NCBI GenBank assembly: GCA_025455665.1
Contig: JALOMC010000001.1
Span: 1 to 46,790, forward strand
DNA from: Chitinophagaceae bacterium
GTDB taxonomy: Bacteria > Bacteroidota > Bacteroidia > Chitinophagales > Chitinophagaceae
Reading direction: 5' to 3'
Length of the DNA stretch: 46,790 nt
The first letter of the stretch is position 1. Every line of letters begins with the position of its first letter. Under the pieces are notes generated by a model, which saw nothing but the letters and a program-made list of their open reading frames with translations, did not search any database and had not been told where the DNA came from. The position numbers were made by a program, and so were the translations under genes. Shown piece after piece: positions 42,477-46,790 of this stretch.

Positions 42477-43253
42477 ATGCATAAAAACTTTCTTCGACTG
42501 ACACTGCTATTGGCCATGCTGCTGGCCTGCCTGGTAATGGTACAAGCGCAGCAAGTACAAAGCTGGAACAGTCTGAACGCCAAGGTGAGCCTGACCGATA
42601 AATGGCAACTGCGGGCGGGCCACCTTCGTGGTTATCAAGCCGATAATCGGTTTCGCAATCATTTTAATCAAACCGGCCTGACAGTATCCTACGAGGCTGC
42701 CAAGCGGCTCGATCTGGCAGCTGGGGTCCTGTTTATTACACCCACCGGCCGCGATACCCGTACCCGCCTTTTTGTGCGGGCTACCCACACCCAGCGCATC
42801 AGCCGGCAGCTCAACTGGATCAATACCCTTCGGCTGGAAACCAACTCGGCCAACGAACCTCGCTTTCGCCAGCGCATTATGGTGAGTACTCGCCTGGCTA
42901 CCCGCAAACGCCTCGACTTTGCCAATATGCGCCCCGCCATCGGCTATCAGCTCTTTTACAATATTGGGGGCACGCCTATCAATTACTACAACGATAACAA
43001 AGAGCTGCTGGCCCGTCAAACACCCGATGGCTTTCATCGTGGCCGGCTATTTCTCAACCTCGATTTCAGGATAAATGACCTGCTGAGTATTGATGTCAAT
43101 TACTTCAACCAGCAAGAGTTTAACCTGCTGAGCGGGCCCACCCGCCGCATGAATGTGCCCAACCGAGATGGCACCCGTATTCAGCGCCCTTTCCGCCCCT
43201 TCCATATGCTGGGCGTAGCACTTACAGTAGATGTTGACGCTTTACTGAAATAA
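42477..43253 (+). CDS. DUF2490 outer-membrane beta-barrel protein, copy 2
   Basis: A 258-residue exported protein with a signal peptide (MHKNFLRLTLLLAMLLACLV, cleaved near VQAQ). It begins the mature part with VQSWNSLNAKVSLTDKWQLRAG, closely parallel to the start of copy 1 (VWTSLNSTLHITNRWGLMA), and continues with strands such as FLNLDFRINDLLSIDVNYFNQQEF. So it is a second DUF2490 barrel within 3 kb of the first, on the opposite strand. An alternative start at 42456 adds seven residues. A 33-base gap separates it from the P-loop NTPase gene downstream, which could belong to the same transcript. Confidence 0.85.
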   Translation: MHKNFLRLTLLLAMLLACLVMVQAQQVQSWNSLNAKVSLTDKWQLRAGHLRGYQADNRFRNHFNQTGLTVSYEAAKRLDLAAGVLFITPTGRDTRTRLFVRATHTQRISRQLNWINTLRLETNSANEPRFRQRIMVSTRLATRKRLDFANMRPAIGYQLFYNIGGTPINYYNDNKELLARQTPDGFHRGRLFLNLDFRINDLLSIDVNYFNQQEFNLLSGPTRRMNVPNRDGTRIQRPFRPFHMLGVALTVDVDALLK

Positions 43254-43286
43254 ACAACATTCAATCACCGCTTTAAAAACTTGAAT

Positions 43287-44333
43287 ATGAAACAGCGCAT
43301 CAAACAATCATTCATCTGTCAGGACATTAAGCAATACCAAACCAACCAAACACTGGTAGATACGCACGTGCCCACTGTAGGCGATGTAGCCGTATTTGAA
43401 GTGCTCAGCATTGGCAAACACAAAACGATTCAGGGCACTGATAAACGACTAGTCACCATATTGCCTGGCGACCGCATCATGGCAGCCTTTGGCACACGCT
43501 ATGCTACTGCCCAGTTTGAGGGCTATGTGCCAGGTGGCATTTGTCCAGAATATCACATCTTAGGTGCAGGCGGCACCGTGGGTTTAGTAGCCTCCTCTCA
43601 CAGCAGGTTCGCCAGTGCCGGGCCCACCACGCTGAAGCTGGTAGGCTGGGTAACCAATGCACAGGGCGATGTGTGGAATACCATCCGCCAAAAAGAACAG
43701 CTGATGAAGCCTTTTACCGGGGCCATTTCACACAGCACCCGCGTTATACTTTCCGTTGGCTCCAGCATGGATAGTGGCAAAACCACTACCGCTGCCAAAA
43801 TGGTACAAGGCTTCAGCGAAGCCGGGTATCGCGTAGCCTTCATCAAACTCACCGGTACTATCTATACCAAAGATTGCGACCTGGTATACGACCATGGTGC
43901 AGCCGAAGTAGCCGACTTTGGGCTGCTGGGCTACCCATCCACCTATCTCTGCACTGCCACCCAGCTGCTGGGCCTTTACGAAACGCTGATGCATCACATT
44001 AAAGCGCAAGACAAAGCTTTTGTGGTAATAGAAATAGCCGATGGCCTGTACCAACGCGAAACTGAAATGCTGCTGCGCAACAGGGCCTTTATGAATGGCA
44101 TTGATGCAGTAGTATACTCCGCCGGCGATAGCCTGAGTGCTATTCAGGGCTATCAGGTTCTGCGAGACATGCACATTGTACCAGTGGCACTCAGCGGGCT
44201 TTTTACTGCCAGCCCATTGTTGGTAAAAGAAGTGTCGGAACGACTGTACTCACCGGTGCTCAGCATTGATGAGCTGGCCCGTGGTGTACTTATGCAGTAT
44301 CTCGAAATGCCGATGTCGGTATCAGCATCATAA
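43287..44333 (+). CDS. P-loop NTPase of unknown function (MobB/DUF1611-like)
   Basis: A 348-residue soluble protein in two parts. The N-terminal domain (about 25-145) is beta-rich (GDVAVFEVLSIGKH; GYVPGGICPEYHILGAGGTVGL) and I do not recognise it. The C-terminal part (about 150-340) is a P-loop NTPase: Walker A at 158-166 (GSSMDSGKT), a following switch-like segment (VAFIKLTG), a Walker B-like strand ending with acidic residues (FVVIEIADGLYQRE), and later strands (DAVVYSAGD; VPVALSGLF). The layout resembles MobB-type and DUF1611-type NTPases. No substrate or pathway gene is linked. It is followed after 14 bases by an ABC-type membrane-domain gene, so the two are probably co-expressed. Confidence 0.75.
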   Translation: MKQRIKQSFICQDIKQYQTNQTLVDTHVPTVGDVAVFEVLSIGKHKTIQGTDKRLVTILPGDRIMAAFGTRYATAQFEGYVPGGICPEYHILGAGGTVGLVASSHSRFASAGPTTLKLVGWVTNAQGDVWNTIRQKEQLMKPFTGAISHSTRVILSVGSSMDSGKTTTAAKMVQGFSEAGYRVAFIKLTGTIYTKDCDLVYDHGAAEVADFGLLGYPSTYLCTATQLLGLYETLMHHIKAQDKAFVVIEIADGLYQRETEMLLRNRAFMNGIDAVVYSAGDSLSAIQGYQVLRDMHIVPVALSGLFTASPLLVKEVSERLYSPVLSIDELARGVLMQYLEMPMSVSAS

Positions 44334-44347
44334 TAGCCGCCTTGGTG

Positions 44348-45313
44348 ATGAAAAACAAAGTTGTCAGCCTGCTCTTACTGCCTGTTTGGTGGCCCTTTGC
44401 GTGGCAGCACGCTGGCCGGCTGACACTTATCCTATCCACGGGCCTGTTAGCCAATATTGGCAGCGTGCTACTTCCGCTGGGTATTGGCGAATTTTTGCAG
44501 CTGCACTATGCACAAGCGGGGGCCAAAGGCCGCATTCTACAGTTGCTGGGGCTGCCGGGTGCCAGCAGTATGCATCAACTATTGCTGGCTTTTGCAGCGG
44601 TATGGTGCCTGCGCATGCTGGCCAGCTGGCTGGAAAAATGGCAAAAAGATTGGATGGGCCAACTGATGCTGGCCGACCTGAAGCAACGACTACAACCAGC
44701 AGGTAGCACAAGAGCGGCCCGGGCTTCTCAACGAGATCTTTCTCCCTTGCGCAGGTTACTTTTTAAAGGCGTGCTGGACGCCTTTAAGCACCTGAGCTTT
44801 CTGCTGATGCTGGTGGCGATGCTATTCCGCATTCAGCCAGCTCTATGCCTGGCTACGTTGGGCATGTGCATAGCAGGTGCGCTGGTATCGGTGGGGCTGG
44901 CCCGCTGCCAGCGCTCTGCATTGCAGCAGTACCGCCAGCTGCAGCGGGATGCCGGCAGCCTGGATGCTGGCACACAGCAAGCACTTGCGTACCAGCGGGC
45001 TGGCAGGCTCCAAGCCAAGTGGCAGGCACTGCTAAAAGTACACAATGCCCAGTGGCTGTATGCCATGGTAGGCATGCTGCTGCTGCTTGTTTGGTGGCTG
45101 CAGTGGCCGGTACCTGCGGCCAGCCTGGTTACCTTTTACCTGCTACTGCTGGCAGCCGTGCCTTCGCTCAGGGGGCTGCTGGGCCTGCCGGCTATTTGGA
45201 TGAAGGCTCGTTTAAGTGCCGGAGCCCTGGCAGGGCATTTGGCACCAGCCAGTCCAACATATTTGGCAAAAGGCGGTTACATTGGCACAGCTGCGGCTAC
45301 CAATGGCAGCTAA
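44348..45313 (+). CDS. ABC-exporter-like transmembrane domain without ATPase
   Basis: A 321-residue membrane protein with about six hydrophobic segments (near residues 22-45, 75-92, 142-160, 164-185, 240-256 and 262-285) and long helical intracellular loops between them (KWQKDWMGQLMLADLKQRL; CQRSALQQYRQLQRDAG; QAKWQALLKVHNAQW). This is the layout of the transmembrane domain of type I ABC exporters, but the protein stops where the nucleotide-binding domain would start, and no Walker A or LSGGQ motif is present in it or next to it. The start at 44348 is the first ATG. It sits five bases upstream of an ECF sigma gene and 14 bases after the P-loop NTPase gene. The homology is judged by pattern and is not certain. 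Confidence 0.6.
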   Translation: MKNKVVSLLLLPVWWPFAWQHAGRLTLILSTGLLANIGSVLLPLGIGEFLQLHYAQAGAKGRILQLLGLPGASSMHQLLLAFAAVWCLRMLASWLEKWQKDWMGQLMLADLKQRLQPAGSTRAARASQRDLSPLRRLLFKGVLDAFKHLSFLLMLVAMLFRIQPALCLATLGMCIAGALVSVGLARCQRSALQQYRQLQRDAGSLDAGTQQALAYQRAGRLQAKWQALLKVHNAQWLYAMVGMLLLLVWWLQWPVPAASLVTFYLLLLAAVPSLRGLLGLPAIWMKARLSAGALAGHLAPASPTYLAKGGYIGTAAATNGS

Positions 45314-45318
45314 CAAAC

Positions 45319-45909
45319 ATGAACGCCGCTAATCATCAACAACTTTTGCTGGCCCTGCAGCAGCCCAATATAGACCAACCGGTGGCCGAACTGTACCGGC
45401 AGTTTCACCCCTCGGTACTGGCCATGGTAATAGCCCAGGGCGGTACCGAAGAAGATGCCAACGATGTATTTCAAGACAGCATGCTCAGTTTTGTGCAAAC
45501 CGTGAAAGCTGGCAAATTCAGAGGCGAGAGCAGTATCAAAACTTTCTTCATTTCCATTGCCCGCCACTTGTGGATGAATGAACTACGCAGCCGCCAACGC
45601 CGCCAGCAACGCCACGAAAATTACATGCAAACCAACGACCAATGGCAGGCGCCACCAGCAGGCAGTGTAGTGTGCCAGAGCAAAGGCATTGAAACCGTAT
45701 TTGAGCACATAGGCGAAGTATGCCGCCAGTTGCTGCTCGGCTTTTATTTCGAAAAAAAGAGCATGCGGCAATTACTGGATCAATTCAGCTACGACAACGA
45801 GCAGGTGCTGCGCAATAAAAAAAGTAAGTGCCTGAAAAAGGCCAAAGAACTATTAGCCAGCGATACACTACTAACCGAATCATTAAAAAGCCAACTGTAC
45901 CATGAATGA
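45319..45909 (+). CDS. ECF-type RNA polymerase sigma factor
   Basis: A 196-residue sigma factor. The start at 45319 is chosen because it places region 2 correctly; a much longer frame upstream overlaps the membrane protein gene in another phase. Region 2 spans about residues 25-90 (YRQFHPSVLAMVIAQGG, DANDVFQDSMLSFVQ, SIKTFFISIARHLWMNE), and region 4 about 125-180 (CRQLLLGFYFEKKSMRQLLDQ, then NEQVLRNKKSKCLKKAKELL). It overlaps the next gene by eight bases, so the membrane-anchored TPR protein downstream is probably its regulatory partner, in the position of an anti-sigma factor. In Bacteroidota this type often precedes large TPR or CHAT-domain proteins. Confidence 0.9.
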   Translation: MNAANHQQLLLALQQPNIDQPVAELYRQFHPSVLAMVIAQGGTEEDANDVFQDSMLSFVQTVKAGKFRGESSIKTFFISIARHLWMNELRSRQRRQQRHENYMQTNDQWQAPPAGSVVCQSKGIETVFEHIGEVCRQLLLGFYFEKKSMRQLLDQFSYDNEQVLRNKKSKCLKKAKELLASDTLLTESLKSQLYHE

Positions 45910-46662
45910 CGTACAAATAGATACCGTACTGGATGAGCTGGCGGCAGGCCGCCTGAGCGAGCAAGAAGCCGGCAGCATGCTGACAGGCATGGGCGTAGCC
46001 AACGTAACAGAGGCTATCAGGCTACACCAGGCTGCTGTACAATTGGTAGAGCAGTATGGTACACTCCAGAGCATTAAGCGGGTGCGCCTGCAGTATGAGG
46101 CCACCGGTATCCAAACAGCACCTGCGGCCAAAGCCAGCACAGGTAGTGTAGTAAGCCTGCTGGCCCGGCGTGTGATGCAAGCCGCCGCAGCCATACTGCT
46201 ACTGGCAGGCGCCTGGGGCCTGTACAGCGTGGGCAGCTATAGCAACGGGCAAATGCTGGCTGATATGCAAACTGCCTACAGCCTTAATACCAGCAGGGCT
46301 GGCGCAGCACAACCCGAAGATGAATTGGTAGCGGCATTCCGGGCTGGCAACTATTCGGCCACCGTAGCCGCATGGCTGCTGCATCCAGCCGCGAACTGTT
46401 TTTGGCCGGCTATGCCATGATGCAGCTGAAAGATTATGCACAGGCGGCCGCTACTTTGGAAAAGCTGCTGCAACAAAACCAACAATCCGGCGAACCGCTG
46501 TACAGCGACGATGGCGAGTATTATCTGGCACAATGTTACCTGCAACTACAACAGCCAGCGAAAGCGTTTCCGATTATGCAACGCATTTACAACAATGAGC
46601 AGCATACCTATCATGAAAAAATTAGTGCCCGCCAATTGATAAAAGTGTGGTGGCTGCAATAA
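45902..46662 (+). pseudogene. membrane-anchored TPR protein interrupted by a -1 frameshift
   Basis: The first frame (45902-46420) encodes a cytoplasmic helical part of about 95 residues (VQIDTVLDELAAGRLSEQEA), a transmembrane helix (about 97-112, AAAAILLLAGAWGLYSVGS) and the start of a periplasmic part ending FRAGNYSATVAA. The continuing TPR sequence (SSRELFLAGYAMMQLKDYAQ, LEKLLQQNQQSGEPLY, QCYLQLQQPAKAF) lies in a different frame and runs to 46662. Adding one base between about 46345 and 46378 restores one protein of about 253 residues. Alternatively the ATG at 46372 might start a separate small TPR protein. It overlaps the sigma gene, and its small cytoplasmic domain with one helix is a plausible anti-sigma layout. 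Confidence 0.75.
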
Positions 46663-46693
46663 AACGAATGGGAATTTCAAGGGTTTGTTTGGC

Positions 46694-46727
46694 AAAAGCC
46701 TGGTCATTTGTTTGACCGGGCTTTTTT
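46694..46727 (+). terminator. intrinsic terminator after the TPR gene
   Basis: GCCTGGTCA (46698-46706) pairs with TGACCGGGC (46713-46721), including one G-T pair, then six T. On the minus strand AAAA before the stem gives a short T-run, so it can serve the convergent gene as well, whose stop lies inside the stem. Confidence 0.85.
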
Positions 46728-46790
46728 GCGCCAGTACCAGGCGCCCAGCACCAGTAGCGGCACCAGTGCCAGCCACCAAAATTTACCCAA
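46704..46790 (-). CDS. C-terminal end of a membrane-anchored protein, cut by window edge
   Basis: The minus strand entering from the right edge is open and reads as a final transmembrane helix followed by a basic tail (GKFWWLALVPLLVLGAWY, then WRKKARSNK and stop at 46704). That is a typical tail anchor of large Bacteroidota envelope proteins, but only 28 residues are visible, so the family cannot be determined. A CHAT- or TPR-type protein would fit the neighbouring sigma factor, though this is a guess. Confidence 0.55.
   Translation of the reverse strand: MGKFWWLALVPLLVLGAWYWRKKARSNK

Noticed and set aside
42383..42583. N-terminal extension of the acyltransferase
   Set aside because: It overlaps the divergent DUF2490 gene and its upstream region and is Cys/Ser-rich without pattern; the start at 42382 gives a normal short acyltransferase.
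43287..45313. P-loop NTPase as the missing ATPase of the neighbouring ABC-type membrane protein
   Set aside because: It has a Walker A motif but no ABC signature LSGGQ and no typical ABC helical subdomain, so direct substitution is unlikely; only the co-occurrence is reported.
44845..45318. Long N-terminal extension of the right-hand ECF sigma factor
   Set aside because: It lies in another phase inside the membrane-protein gene and has no domain; the start at 45319 gives a standard sigma factor.
46372..46662. Independent small TPR protein
   Set aside because: Possible, but joining it to the upstream frame with one base gives a sensible anchored protein, so it is treated as the second half of a frameshifted gene.

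Overview
The window is a gene-dense stretch of a Bacteroidota chromosome, most likely from the family Chitinophagaceae. The evidence is a SusC/SusD pair with a cognate ECF sigma factor and FecR anti-sigma factor, a gliding-motility (type IX, type B) C-terminal sorting domain, LytTR response regulators next to TPR-containing sensor kinases, two DUF2490 barrels, and start codons that almost never have a Shine-Dalgarno sequence. The assignment to family is an inference from gene content. No tRNA, rRNA, CRISPR array, insertion sequence or prophage gene was recognised.

Left part (1-8820): an ECF sigma factor cut by the window edge with a tiny membrane protein just upstream, an unknown secreted protein, a complete tripartite RND efflux operon (adaptor, inner-membrane pump, outer-membrane factor, all on the minus strand), an aspartate/glutamate racemase-family gene and a DUF1801 gene.

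PUL-like region (8907-18783): sigma factor, FecR, SusC with an N-terminal STN signalling domain, SusD, and a LamG lipoprotein, with a good Bacteroidota-type promoter ahead of the sigma gene. This is a self-regulated import locus without any recognisable glycan-degrading enzyme. The SusC reading frame is interrupted by a one-base frameshift. A type IX secreted adhesin-like protein follows.

Middle part (18821-33442): an alpha/beta hydrolase, a first LytTR regulator/TPR kinase pair, an 890-base gene-free stretch that seems to hold two tandem structured RNAs ending in intrinsic terminators, typA/bipA with a strikingly strong Shine-Dalgarno sequence, an S41-family peptidase, a second kinase/LytTR regulator pair, and a three-gene minus-strand cluster of unknown envelope proteins.

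Right part (33690-46790): a 906-residue secreted protein that appears to hold two seven-bladed propellers, the second nested inside an Ig-like domain; a SulP anion transporter; a PPK2 polyphosphate kinase; two paralogous DUF2490 barrels; a candidate minus-strand small RNA; an acyltransferase; then a run of an unknown P-loop NTPase, an ABC-exporter-like membrane domain without its ATPase, an ECF sigma factor and a frameshifted membrane-anchored TPR protein. Both frameshifts in the window are equivalent to one missing base, which raises the question of sequence quality. All functional statements rest on reading motifs by eye; no database search was run.
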